From NCBI GenBank assembly GCA_913775725.1, contig CAJYNG010000011.1:186001-250000 (forward strand): a DNA stretch of 64,000 nucleotides, read 5' to 3'. Source of the DNA: an uncultured Stenotrophomonas sp. (GTDB lineage: Bacteria; Pseudomonadota; Gammaproteobacteria; Xanthomonadales; Xanthomonadaceae). This document shows positions 21,071-30,246 of this stretch, piece after piece (the first letter of the stretch is position 1; each line of letters starts with the position of its first letter). A model generated the notes under the pieces. The model saw nothing but the letters and a program-made list of their open reading frames with translations, ran no database searches and had not been told where the DNA came from. The position numbers and the translations under genes were made by a program.

Positions 21071-22234
21071 TCAGAACGCGTTGATGCCGGTCAGTTCGCG
21101 GCCGATCACCAGCTGGTGCACGGTCTCGGTGCCTTCATAGGTGATCACCGATTCCAGGTTCAGTGCATGCCGGATCGCCACGTGTTCGGTGGTGATGCCG
21201 GCCCCACCCAGCAGATCGCGACACTCGCGGGCGATGTCGATGGCCATGCGGCAGTTGTTCCACTTGGCCAGGCTGACCTGCTGCGGCTGCAACTGGCCGG
21301 CCTCCTTCAGACGGCCCAGCTGCAGGGCCAGCAGCTGCGCGGTGGTGATGCGGCGGGCCATCTCGGCCAGCTTGATCTGCGCGCTCTGCGTGGCCGCCAG
21401 CGGGCGGCCGAACAACACACGCTCCTTGGCATAGCCCAGTGCTTCATCCAGGCAGGCGATGGCCGAGCCGATCGGGCCCCAGCTGATCCCGAAACGGGCC
21501 TGGGTCAGGCAGCCCAGCGGGCCCTTCAGCCCCTTCACGTTCGGCAGGCGATGGCTGTCGGGCACGCGCACGTCATCGAAGTACAGCGCACCGGTCAGCG
21601 ACGCGCGCAGGCTCATCTTGTGCTTGATTTCCTGCGTGGTGAAGCCGGCCATGCCCTTTTCCAGCACGAAGCCCTGGATGCCGTCCTCGGTCTGTGCCCA
21701 GACGATGGCCAGGTCGGCCACCGGGCCGCTGGTGATCCACATCTTGCTGCCGGTGATGCGCCAGTCGCTGCCGTCGCGCACCGCGCGGGTCTTCATGCTG
21801 GCCGGATCGGAACCGCCGTGCGCCTCGGTCAGGCCGAAGCAGCCGATCAGTTCGCCGCGTGCCATCGCCGGCAGCCACTGCTGGCGCTGCTCTTCGCTGC
21901 CGTAAGCGTAGATCGGGTACATGCACAGCGAGCTCTGCACCGAGACGAAGCTGCGCAGACCGGAATCGCCGCGCTCCAGTTCCTGGCAGATCAGGCCGTA
22001 GCTGACCGCACCGAGGTCACCGCCGCCGTATTCGGCCGGCAGGGTGGCGCCCAGCAGGCCCAGCGCGGCGATCTCCGGCACCAGTTCATCGGGGAAGCGG
22101 GCCTGGTCGAAGGCATCGCCGATGATCGGCAGCACGCGCTCGTTGGTGAAGCGGGCGACGCTCTCCTGCACCGCGCGCTCTTCCTCGTTGAGCAGGGAAC
22201 GGACATCGAACAGATCGTACGGATGCAAAGCCAT
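21071..22234 (-). CDS. gcdH: Glutaryl-CoA dehydrogenase (acyl-CoA dehydrogenase family)
   Basis: 387 residues. This FAD enzyme oxidises and decarboxylates glutaryl-CoA to crotonyl-CoA in lysine and tryptophan breakdown, passing electrons to ETF. GLTEAHGGSDPASMKTRA and WITSGPVADLAIVWAQ are acyl-CoA dehydrogenase motifs. FVSVQSSLCMYPIYAYGS and the C-terminus TYEGTETVHQLVIGRELTG, with the catalytic Glu, are typical of the glutaryl-CoA branch. The ATG at 22234 is preferred to a GTG three codons upstream. Divergent from the ETF-QO gene that takes its electrons. Confidence 0.9.
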   Translation of the reverse strand: MALHPYDLFDVRSLLNEEERAVQESVARFTNERVLPIIGDAFDQARFPDELVPEIAALGLLGATLPAEYGGGDLGAVSYGLICQELERGDSGLRSFVSVQSSLCMYPIYAYGSEEQRQQWLPAMARGELIGCFGLTEAHGGSDPASMKTRAVRDGSDWRITGSKMWITSGPVADLAIVWAQTEDGIQGFVLEKGMAGFTTQEIKHKMSLRASLTGALYFDDVRVPDSHRLPNVKGLKGPLGCLTQARFGISWGPIGSAIACLDEALGYAKERVLFGRPLAATQSAQIKLAEMARRITTAQLLALQLGRLKEAGQLQPQQVSLAKWNNCRMAIDIARECRDLLGGAGITTEHVAIRHALNLESVITYEGTETVHQLVIGRELTGINAF

Positions 22235-22292
22235 GGCACTCACGCGCAGTCAGGACCCGGCCATTGTCGGTCATCCGGGCAGCGTTGGTGTG

Positions 22293-22360
22293 CCGGTAGA
22301 GGCCGACCTTGGTCGGCGCAGGTGCTTCTGCTCGCGCCAACCAGGGTTGGCGACTACCGA
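22293..22360. repeat. SMAG-type repeat
   Basis: GGTAGAGGCCGACCTTGGTC and CGCCAACCAGGGTTGGCGAC with a terminal CTACC form a hairpin pair in the divergent gcdH/ETF-QO region. Confidence 0.65.
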
Positions 22361-22535
22361 AACCGCGTACGCTGCATTGCAGCAATCCGGGTGTGAACAT
22401 CGGCGATCTAGCTCGATCACGCGCGGCCCGGTACCCTGACACATTCAAACAACCGTTTCGCCCGTGGCCGCACGCGCGATTCCCAGGCACCGCCGGTGGC
22501 CCCGATGCCGGCCCTACCCACGAGTCATGCAATCG

Positions 22536-24212
22536 ATGAGCGCTGAAGCCAACGCCCTGCCCCCGCGTGAAGTAATGGAGTTCGACGTGGTGATCGTCGG
22601 CGCCGGCCCCGCCGGCCTGGCCACCGCGATCCGCCTGCGCCAGCGCGCGATCGAGGCCGGCCGTGAACTGTCGGTCTGCGTGCTGGAAAAGGGCTCCGAA
22701 CCGGGCGCGCACGTCCTGTCCGGCGCGGTGATGGACCCGCGCGCACTGACCGAACTGTTCCCGGACTGGGCCGAGCGCGGCGCACCGCTGAAGCAGAAGG
22801 TCACCCGCGACGAATTCCTGTTCCTCAGCGAAACCGGCGCACGCAGCACGCCCAACGCGCTGCTGCCGGAGTGCTTCCACAACGAAGGCAACTACATCAT
22901 CAGCCTGGGCGAGGTCACCCGCTGGCTGGCGCAGCAGGCCGAAGCGGTGGAAGTGGCGATCTTCCCCGGCTTCGCCGCCGCCGAAGTTCTGTTCGGCGAC
23001 AACGGTGAAGTGATCGGCGTGGCCACCGGCGACATGGGCATCGAGAAGGACGGCAGCATCGGCCCGGCCTTCGAGCGTGGCATGGCGCTGCAGGCCAAGT
23101 ACACGATCTTCGCCGAAGGCGCGCGCGGCCATCTCGGCCGCCAGCTGATCGCCCGCTACACGCTGGACGAAGGCAAGGACCCGCAGGCCTACGGCATCGG
23201 CATCAAGGAACTGTGGCAGATCGACCCGGCCAAGCATGAACCGGGCCTGGTGGTGCACGCCGCCGGCTGGCCGCTGGACAGCGACACCTACGGTGGTGCG
23301 TTCCTGTACCACGCCGACGGCGGCAAGGTCGCCATCGGTTACGTGGTCGGCCTGGACTACAGGAACCCGTGGCTGAGCCCGTTCGAAGAGTTCCAGCGCT
23401 TCAAGACCCATCCCTCCATCCGCAAGCATCTGGAGGGTGGCACCCGCATCGGTTACGGCGCGCGTGCGATCACCGCCGGTGGCCTGCTGTCGCTGCCGAA
23501 GACGGTGTTCCCCGGTGGCGCCCTGGTCGGCTGCGAGGCCGGCTACCTCAACGCCAGCCGCATCAAGGGCAGCCACGCCGCGATCAAGACCGGCATGCTG
23601 TGCGCCGACGCCGCGTTCGACGCCCTGGCTGCTGATCGCCAGCACGATGAACTGAGCGCCTACCCGAAGGCCTTCGAAGCCAGCTGGCTGTTCACCGAAC
23701 TGCAGCAGGCCAAGAACTTCAAGCAGTGGTTCAAGAAGGGCCAGACCGTAGCCACGCTGATGACCGGCGTGGAGCAGTGGCTGTTGCCAAAGCTGGGCGT
23801 GCGCAATCCGCCGTGGACCCTGCACCGCACGCAGCCGGATCATGTCTGCCTGGAACCGGCCGCCAAGCACACCCGCATCGCCTACCCGAAGCCGGATGGC
23901 GTGCTGACCTTCGACCGTCTCAGCTCGGTGTTCCTCAGCAGCACCAACCACGACGAGAACCAGCCCAGCCACCTGACGCTGAAGGACCCCAGCATTCCGG
24001 TGAAGGTGAACCTGGCCGAGTACGCCGGTCCCGAAGCCCGCTATTGCCCGGCCGGTGTGTACGAGTTCGTCGGTGAAGCCGACAACGCGCGGCTGCAGAT
24101 CAACGCGCAGAACTGCGTGCACTGCAAGACCTGCGACATCAAGGACCCCACCCAGAACATCGTCTGGGTGACCCCGCAGGGTGGCGGCGGCCCGAACTAC
24201 TCGGGCATGTGA
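22536..24212 (+). CDS. Electron transfer flavoprotein-ubiquinone oxidoreductase
   Basis: 558 residues. It moves electrons from reduced ETF to membrane ubiquinone. [20 protein letters not shown] near residue 16 is the FAD site, the quinone-binding hydrophobic segment lies mid-protein (SLPKTVFPGGALVGCEAGYL), and the C-terminal ferredoxin-like domain has CPAGVYEF and CVHCKTCDIKDPTQNI for one 4Fe-4S cluster. Starts at 22527 or 22536 are both possible; no clear ribosome site separates them. Divergent from glutaryl-CoA dehydrogenase, an upstream electron source. Confidence 0.95.
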   Translation: MSAEANALPPREVMEFDVVIVGAGPAGLATAIRLRQRAIEAGRELSVCVLEKGSEPGAHVLSGAVMDPRALTELFPDWAERGAPLKQKVTRDEFLFLSETGARSTPNALLPECFHNEGNYIISLGEVTRWLAQQAEAVEVAIFPGFAAAEVLFGDNGEVIGVATGDMGIEKDGSIGPAFERGMALQAKYTIFAEGARGHLGRQLIARYTLDEGKDPQAYGIGIKELWQIDPAKHEPGLVVHAAGWPLDSDTYGGAFLYHADGGKVAIGYVVGLDYRNPWLSPFEEFQRFKTHPSIRKHLEGGTRIGYGARAITAGGLLSLPKTVFPGGALVGCEAGYLNASRIKGSHAAIKTGMLCADAAFDALAADRQHDELSAYPKAFEASWLFTELQQAKNFKQWFKKGQTVATLMTGVEQWLLPKLGVRNPPWTLHRTQPDHVCLEPAAKHTRIAYPKPDGVLTFDRLSSVFLSSTNHDENQPSHLTLKDPSIPVKVNLAEYAGPEARYCPAGVYEFVGEADNARLQINAQNCVHCKTCDIKDPTQNIVWVTPQGGGGPNYSGM

Positions 24213-24277
24213 TCGCCGCGGGCTGCGACCGCGTGTCGCAGCCCACCTGCCCCGCTGCGTCGCTATCCTGCCCGCCC

Positions 24278-24679
24278 ATGCGTGCTTTCCGCCTGCTCAT
24301 CACCGTTGCCGTGGCCCTGGCGGCCACGGCCTGCCAGCGACCGCCTGCGGCACCGGCCACGCCGGAACAGGCGCACCAGCAGGCCATGCAGCGCGCGTTC
24401 GAACTGTGTGCCGGTTGCCATACCGTGCAGCCCGGGGGCATCCACCGCTTCGGGCCGAACCTGCACGGTGTGATCGGCCGGCGCGCCGGCAGCCTGCCCG
24501 ACTACGGCTACTCCGATGGCATGCGCCGCGCCGACATCACATGGACCGCGCAGACGCTGGATGCGTTCCTGCAGTCGCCCACCCACGTGGTGCCCGGCAC
24601 GCGCATGTACAACGCCTTCCCCAGCGCCGAACGCCGCGCACTGGTAATCGCCTACCTGCAGCAGCAGTCGGCTCAGTGA
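24278..24679 (+). CDS. Lipoprotein class I cytochrome c
   Basis: 133 residues. The signal peptide ends in the lipobox LAATAC (Cys19). CAGCH at 44-48 binds haem, and the methionine of GTRMYNAF is the probable sixth ligand. It resembles small cytochrome c2/c556-like electron carriers (FGPNLHGVIGRRAG is the class I central motif). Its last seven bases overlap the end of the convergent sensor-kinase gene, so both stops share this stretch. Partner oxidoreductase unknown. Confidence 0.88.
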   Translation: MRAFRLLITVAVALAATACQRPPAAPATPEQAHQQAMQRAFELCAGCHTVQPGGIHRFGPNLHGVIGRRAGSLPDYGYSDGMRRADITWTAQTLDAFLQSPTHVVPGTRMYNAFPSAERRALVIAYLQQQSAQ

Positions 24680-27600
24680 GCCAGGCGCTGCAGTTGTTGC
24701 TGCAGCCGCGCCACGAAGGCTGCCACTGCCGCGAACAGCGGCGCCACATCGGTTTCCGCCGCATCCTGCAGGCGCTCGACCAGTGCATTGGCCTGCGCGG
24801 CCAATCCCGTTGCCCCCACCGCGCCCAGTCCGCCGGCCTGTCGATGCAGGTGCAGCGCGGCAGTCTCGCGGTCACCGGCCTGCACGGCGCGCTGTACGGC
24901 CGCCAGATCGCCTTCGCTGGCCTGCAGCAGGCTGTCACGCAGCTGCTCGGCCACCGCGCGCGAGCCGAAGCGCTGCTGCAGGGCCGCCAGATCGGGCAGC
25001 GTATCGCCATCGTCGGCCGCCACCTCGACCACCGGCACCTCGAACGACTGGCCCTGCGCCTGTGGCAACCAGCGCAGCAGCGCGGCGCGCAACGTTGCCA
25101 GTGATAGCGGCTTGGCCAGCACCTCATCCATGCCCGCCTCGCGGCAGCGACGTGCATCGTCATCCAGCACACTGGCGGTCAGCGCCAGCACGGTCAGCCG
25201 CGGCTGGCCATTGCGGCCTTCGCGTTCGCGCAGCAGCCGGGTGAAGCCAAAGCCATCCAGCACCGGCATCCGGCAGTCAGTGATCACCAGATCGAAGCTC
25301 TCCGACGACAGCCGATCCAGTCCCTGCTGGCCGTCACCGACCATCACGTGCGGCACGCCCAGCTGCTGCAGGCGCCAGGCCATCATCGCCTGGTTGGTCG
25401 GATGGTCCTCGATCACCAGCACCCGTGCCTCGCGCAGCGGCGCAGGCAGCAGCGCCACCTGATCCTGCTCGGCCACCAGGGCCTCGACATCGCCACTACC
25501 GGCCTCCACCAGCGACAGCCGCACCTCGGCGCGGGTGCCCTCGCCCAGCGTACTGTGCAATGCCAGCTCGCCGTCCATCATCTGCACCAGACGCTGGCAG
25601 ATGCTCAAGCCCAACCCGGTGCCACCGTGGTCTCGCTGGATGTAGGCACCGGCCTGGGTGAACGGCGCGAACAGGTGCTGCAGTTGTTCCGGTGCAATGC
25701 CGATGCCGGTATCGGTGACACTCAGGCACAGCGGCTGAGCCCCCTCCTCGCTGGTCGGCCCCAGCACCTCCAGCTGCAGGCGAACCTCGCCCTGCGCGGT
25801 GAACTTGATGGCGTTGCTAAGCAGATTGAACACGATCTGGCGCAGGCGTACGCCATCCACTTCGTGGGCCGGCGCCAGCTGCGGGTCGATCTGCACGTGC
25901 AGCGCCAACCCACGTGCACTGGCCTGTGCGGAGAGCAGGCGGCACACGCTCTCCAGCAACGGCCGCAGCGGCTGCGGCACCGGCTCCAGGCGCAGTGCGC
26001 CAGCCTCCAGCCGTGAGTAGTCGAGGATGTCGTCCAGGATCTGCCGCAGCATCTGCGCCGAGTCCTCGATCACCCCCAGGATGCGCTGCTGTTCGATGTC
26101 CAGCGGCGAATGCGCCAGCACTTCCAGCATGCCCAGCACGCCACTCATCGGCGTGCGGATTTCATGGCTCATGGTCGCCAGGAAGCGCGACTTCGCTTCC
26201 GCCGCCTGCTCGGCCTCGGCCTTGGCCGTGACCAGGGCGTCGGCCTGTGCACGCGCTTCGCTCACATCCACCCAGTAGCCACTCCAGGTCACCGCACCGG
26301 CTTCCGCGGCATACGGATGGGCCTGGCTGCGCACCCAGCGCGCGCCTTCGCCCTCGGCGCGCAGACGGAACTCGAGGATCAGCGGCGCGAACTGGCGCGC
26401 GGCCTGTTCGACGGCCTGCAGGATGTGCGCGCGATCGTCTTCTTCAATGCGTTCCAGCAGCGTTCTGGCGTCCTGCTCGGCCTGCTGCCGGCTGATTCCG
26501 AACAACGCCTGCAGATCACCGGCGATGAATGGGAAGCTGAGCACGCCATCGGCGTCGCGGCGCGCCTGGTAGACCACCGCAGGCAGGTTGTCGGTGACCT
26601 CGGCCAGTCGCTGTTCCAGATGACGCCGGCCGGTCACTTCGCGGCGCAGGCGCCAGTAGCCGATGCCATGCACCAACAATGCGGTCAGCAGTACCAGCAG
26701 CAGTGGCAGGCCCCAGCGCAGTGCGCTTTTCCAGTCAACGCCATTGCGATACTCCACCGCCAGCCAGTCGCCACGCAGCGCCTCATGCTTGCGCGGCGTC
26801 ATCTGCAGCAGCAGGCGGTCGAAGGTGGTCGCCAGTGCGGCATGCCGCCGCTCCACCGCCAGCACCAGCTGATCGTTGAAGCCTGCCGGTGCAGCGACCT
26901 GCAGGCGGCCGGGGAAACGATTGCGCAGCAGGTAGTCGACCAGCGCCAGATTGCCCACGTAGGCATCGGCCTCGCCATCAAGCAGCCGCTGCATCGCCTG
27001 TTCCGCACTGCGTGCCGCCATGATCCGGGCCTGCGGTGCCTGCTGCAGCACGTAGCCCCGCACACGCTCGGGATCGGACAGCAGCACGCGCTTGCCCTGC
27101 AGGTCCGACATGCCCAGCAGGGCTGGGCTGTCGACGCGGCTGACGATCACGTTCGGCACACTGATGAAGGGCTGGCTGAACACCCAGTCCGGCCCTAGGT
27201 AGCGCGAATCGGCCGGAATTCCCATCACCGCCTGCAGCTCGCCACGGCGAGCCTTCTCACGCACCTCATACCAGTCGTGGCTGCTCTCCGGCTGCAGGTT
27301 GGCGCCGGCCTGCATCAGACGGCGCAGGTACTCACTGGCCAGGCCGCTGGGCTTGCCCTCCTCGTCGGTGAACGACAGCGGCGCCGCGTTCGGTGCGAAA
27401 CCGATCTTCAACGGCTGTTCCAGCACCCGCTTCTCGGCCCGGCTCAGCGCCATCTGCGCCGATGCCGACCACTGCGGTGGCGGCAGCCAGCGCTGCACCA
27501 GGGCATCGCGCTGGGCCTGGCTGGTCGCAGCCAGGGCCAGATCCAACGCTTCTGCCAGCGGCTGCTTGCTGTTGGGTACACCGAAGTGCAGGCGTTCGGG

Positions 27601-28272
27601 AGGCAGATCGCTCGGCCGCAGCAGCACCACGCCCTGCAGGCGCTGGGTGGCGATCAGTTCGGTGGCGACATAGGCATTGCCGATATAGACATCAGCTTTG
27701 TCGTCTCTGACCATCTCGAGTGCCGCCAACGAGCTGTTTGCGACAAGCTGACGGGCCTGTGGAAAACGCGCGCGCACCTGCGGGCCGGTCAGGAAGTCCT
27801 GCTCGATCACCACCCGCAGTCCATCCAGATCGGGATTGTCCGAGGCACGCAGGTCGTCGGGGCGGCCCACCAGGGCCAGCGGTGCCTCGCCATAGGCGGC
27901 GGTATAGACCATGCAGCGGGTGCGGTCGGCACTCAGACCGACATTCATCACCACATCGATCTCGCCACGACATGCCGCATCCAGCACGGAGGTCCAATCC
28001 GGAAAGCGACGGGCCTCGACCTTCACACCCAACTGACGGGCAAGAAGCGACAGATAATCCGGACCCAGACCCACCTGCTGGCCATCACGGAGTGACTCGA
28101 ATGGTGGCCAGCCGCTGTCATACTGCCCCACGACGATGCTCGGATGGGTGGCCAGGTACTCGCGCTGCAGGGGACTGAGCGGCAGCAGGCCAGGAACGGC
28201 CTGCGCCAACGCTGCCGGCAGCGCCAGTAGGGCCAGCAGCAGGACCAGTCCGCGAACAGCCCAGCTACGCAT
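24673..28272 (-). CDS. BvgS-like hybrid sensor histidine kinase
   Basis: 1,199 residues. Signal peptide (1-23), two periplasmic solute-binding (SBP_bac_3) domains at about 45-265 and 285-510, a membrane helix at about 518-540, a PAS domain (555-675), HisKA with phospho-acceptor His703 in FLATMSHEIRTPMSG, the ATPase block with NLLSNAIKF and GGTGLGLS, a receiver with Asp999 in VITDCRMP, and a C-terminal HPt domain with candidate His1143. This is the exact BvgS/EvgS layout, which senses periplasmic signals through tandem Venus-flytrap domains. The divergent LuxR-type regulator 75 bases away is its likely target. Ligand unknown. Confidence 0.93.
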   Translation of the reverse strand: MRSWAVRGLVLLLALLALPAALAQAVPGLLPLSPLQREYLATHPSIVVGQYDSGWPPFESLRDGQQVGLGPDYLSLLARQLGVKVEARRFPDWTSVLDAACRGEIDVVMNVGLSADRTRCMVYTAAYGEAPLALVGRPDDLRASDNPDLDGLRVVIEQDFLTGPQVRARFPQARQLVANSSLAALEMVRDDKADVYIGNAYVATELIATQRLQGVVLLRPSDLPPERLHFGVPNSKQPLAEALDLALAATSQAQRDALVQRWLPPPQWSASAQMALSRAEKRVLEQPLKIGFAPNAAPLSFTDEEGKPSGLASEYLRRLMQAGANLQPESSHDWYEVREKARRGELQAVMGIPADSRYLGPDWVFSQPFISVPNVIVSRVDSPALLGMSDLQGKRVLLSDPERVRGYVLQQAPQARIMAARSAEQAMQRLLDGEADAYVGNLALVDYLLRNRFPGRLQVAAPAGFNDQLVLAVERRHAALATTFDRLLLQMTPRKHEALRGDWLAVEYRNGVDWKSALRWGLPLLLVLLTALLVHGIGYWRLRREVTGRRHLEQRLAEVTDNLPAVVYQARRDADGVLSFPFIAGDLQALFGISRQQAEQDARTLLERIEEDDRAHILQAVEQAARQFAPLILEFRLRAEGEGARWVRSQAHPYAAEAGAVTWSGYWVDVSEARAQADALVTAKAEAEQAAEAKSRFLATMSHEIRTPMSGVLGMLEVLAHSPLDIEQQRILGVIEDSAQMLRQILDDILDYSRLEAGALRLEPVPQPLRPLLESVCRLLSAQASARGLALHVQIDPQLAPAHEVDGVRLRQIVFNLLSNAIKFTAQGEVRLQLEVLGPTSEEGAQPLCLSVTDTGIGIAPEQLQHLFAPFTQAGAYIQRDHGGTGLGLSICQRLVQMMDGELALHSTLGEGTRAEVRLSLVEAGSGDVEALVAEQDQVALLPAPLREARVLVIEDHPTNQAMMAWRLQQLGVPHVMVGDGQQGLDRLSSESFDLVITDCRMPVLDGFGFTRLLREREGRNGQPRLTVLALTASVLDDDARRCREAGMDEVLAKPLSLATLRAALLRWLPQAQGQSFEVPVVEVAADDGDTLPDLAALQQRFGSRAVAEQLRDSLLQASEGDLAAVQRAVQAGDRETAALHLHRQAGGLGAVGATGLAAQANALVERLQDAAETDVAPLFAAVAAFVARLQQQLQRLAH

Positions 28273-28347
28273 CGGCGACGATCTCCTAGAATCCTGCCAG
28301 GGACCGCGATGGTCGCGGCCCAGCCAGCCCGGTGGCCATACTAGAGC

Positions 28348-28986
28348 ATGAGCTTGCGCATCATCATCGCAGACGACCACCCGGTGGTCCGTATCGGTAC
28401 CCGCGCCGTCATCGAATCGAGCGGGGTGGGCCGCGTGGTCGGCGAAGCCGACAGTGCACAGGCGCTGATGGCCCTGCTTGGCAGCCAGCCCTGCGACCTG
28501 CTGGTCACCGACTACTCCATGCCCGGCAGCCCCCAGGCTGACGGCTTCGCCATGATCGGCATGATCCGCCGCCGCCATCCCGACTTGCCGGTGTTGATGC
28601 TCAGCGTCTCCAACAACCTGGCCATCCTGCGCATGGTGCTCGACAGCGGCGTGCTCGGCCTGGTCGACAAGAGCTCGTCGATGGACGAACTGCCGCAGGC
28701 CATCCAGGCGGTCTATCGTGGCCAGCCCTATATCAGCCGCAGCCTGCGCGAGCGGGTCGAGACCGCCGGCAGCTGGCGCATGCGCGAGGGCGACGGCAAG
28801 CCGCTGTCGCCGCGCGAGGTGGAGGTGCTGCGGCTGCTTGGCACCGGCATGACGGTGAAGGAAATCTCGCTGCAGCTGCACAAGAGCGTCAGCACCATCA
28901 GCCGGCAGAAGGGTGACGCCATGCTCAAGCTGGGCCTGAAAGGCGACGCCGAACTGTTCGACTACCTGCGTGACGGCAGGATCTGA
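28348..28986 (+). CDS. BvgA/EvgA-like LuxR-family response regulator
   Basis: 212 residues. Receiver domain with the acidic pair Asp9-Asp10, phosphorylated Asp55 in VTDYSMPG and Lys in VDKSSS. The LuxR-type helix-turn-helix at about 150-200 contains LSPREVEVLRLLGTGMTVKE and HKSVSTISRQKGDAM. It is divergent from the BvgS-like kinase with a 75-base shared promoter region, the usual BvgAS/EvgAS arrangement. Targets unknown. Confidence 0.93.
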   Translation: MSLRIIIADDHPVVRIGTRAVIESSGVGRVVGEADSAQALMALLGSQPCDLLVTDYSMPGSPQADGFAMIGMIRRRHPDLPVLMLSVSNNLAILRMVLDSGVLGLVDKSSSMDELPQAIQAVYRGQPYISRSLRERVETAGSWRMREGDGKPLSPREVEVLRLLGTGMTVKEISLQLHKSVSTISRQKGDAMLKLGLKGDAELFDYLRDGRI

Positions 28987-29184
28987 GAGGCGGATCACAC
29001 ACGCCGGGGGTCATCCACCGCCCTCTTTGATGTGCCGCGGATCTGTGCCAAGATGGCCCGGCATGAGTTCTCAATGCGAGGTCGAAGGAATCGACCGGCT
29101 CATGTCCTCGCTCCCGTCCGTGGTGGATGGGGTGCGGTTTCCTGCCGGCCGTCTGGCCCGGCAACGCTGACCATGGAGAGGCGC

Positions 29185-30135
29185 ATGCATCACCCCCCTG
29201 AGCTACGTTGGACCCTGCCGTTGCAGCCCCTGCGCGCATTCGCGGCGTGCCTGCTCGTCTCTCTTTCCGCTGCCGCCTGCAGCGCCGCCGATCCGGCCCC
29301 CTCGTCCTCCCAGCCCGGCGCCCCTGCGCAGGCTGCCAATGCGCCCCGACAGGATGTTGCCCCGATGCAGACCCCCACCCCCGATGCCGCCGTCACCCCG
29401 CCCGACGCACCGACCGTGATGTATTTCACCTACCAGGTGGATGGCGATGGCGCGACCTCCTACGAGGTCCAGAACGGCAGCGTGGCGACCTTCTGGTTCG
29501 GCCACACCTTCACTCTTGATGGCACCACGTACTACACGGGTTTCTCCTGGGATACCCGCGAGCACTACGGCAAGCCGGGCGAGCAGACGCCGGCCGGTCC
29601 GGATGACCGCGCCAACCTTGCCGAGGCCACCTTCGTGCTGGCCGGCACCGACGCGAAGAAGCCATGGAAGTTCCGTGGCCAGGAATGGACCATCGGCGCA
29701 CTGGGCGCGTACGACAAGGCCGACGATGTCGATACCCGGCGCAAGCCGCTTGAACATCGCACCACCGACGGCCGCCTGCTGCTGGCGGTACCGACCAGCA
29801 GCTTCGACCGTGGCATCAGCAGCACCGGTTATGCGCTGCTGCTGTTCAACCCCAAGCGCAGCGAAGACGACGTGGACAGCAAGGTCTGGCGCTATGTCGG
29901 CTCGGTGCGCACCGGTGAAGACAACAGCGCGGCCTGCGACGAAGGCAACGTGATGCCCTGCACCGACAGCGATGGCGAGCTCGCCTTCGTTGCCGATGGC
30001 AACGGCCTGCCGCGGCTGACGGTGAGCTTCAAGGGCACCACCATCGAAGGCCCCGGCAAGACCCGCCCACTGGGTTCCGGCGACGCCGTGCACTACACCT
30101 TCGACAGCGCGACCCAGCAGTACGTCGCGCCCTGA
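29185..30135 (+). CDS. Periplasmic lipoprotein, candidate effector immunity protein
   Basis: 316 residues. The signal peptide ends in the lipobox SAAAC, followed by a Pro/Ala/Gln-rich linker (about 35-75), then a compact beta-rich domain with TVMYFTYQVDGDGATSYEVQ and FWFGHTFTLDGTTYYTGFSW. One late pair of cysteines (ACDEGNVMPC) may form a disulfide. The ATG at 29185 has GGAGAG in front. It ends 111 bases before the T4SS-effector-like peptidoglycan hydrolase on the same strand, and periplasmic lipoproteins of this kind are the usual immunity partners of such effectors. That role is inferred from position. Confidence 0.7.
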   Translation: MHHPPELRWTLPLQPLRAFAACLLVSLSAAACSAADPAPSSSQPGAPAQAANAPRQDVAPMQTPTPDAAVTPPDAPTVMYFTYQVDGDGATSYEVQNGSVATFWFGHTFTLDGTTYYTGFSWDTREHYGKPGEQTPAGPDDRANLAEATFVLAGTDAKKPWKFRGQEWTIGALGAYDKADDVDTRRKPLEHRTTDGRLLLAVPTSSFDRGISSTGYALLLFNPKRSEDDVDSKVWRYVGSVRTGEDNSAACDEGNVMPCTDSDGELAFVADGNGLPRLTVSFKGTTIEGPGKTRPLGSGDAVHYTFDSATQQYVAP

Positions 30136-30246
30136 TAGCACCCGCCACGCGCGGGTTACCTGTTGACCGACATGTTCTTGACTCACGGATGAGTCCGGTT
30201 GGCGATTCGCGGCATGCGCCGCTCCATCAACCCCGAGGAAAACGTC

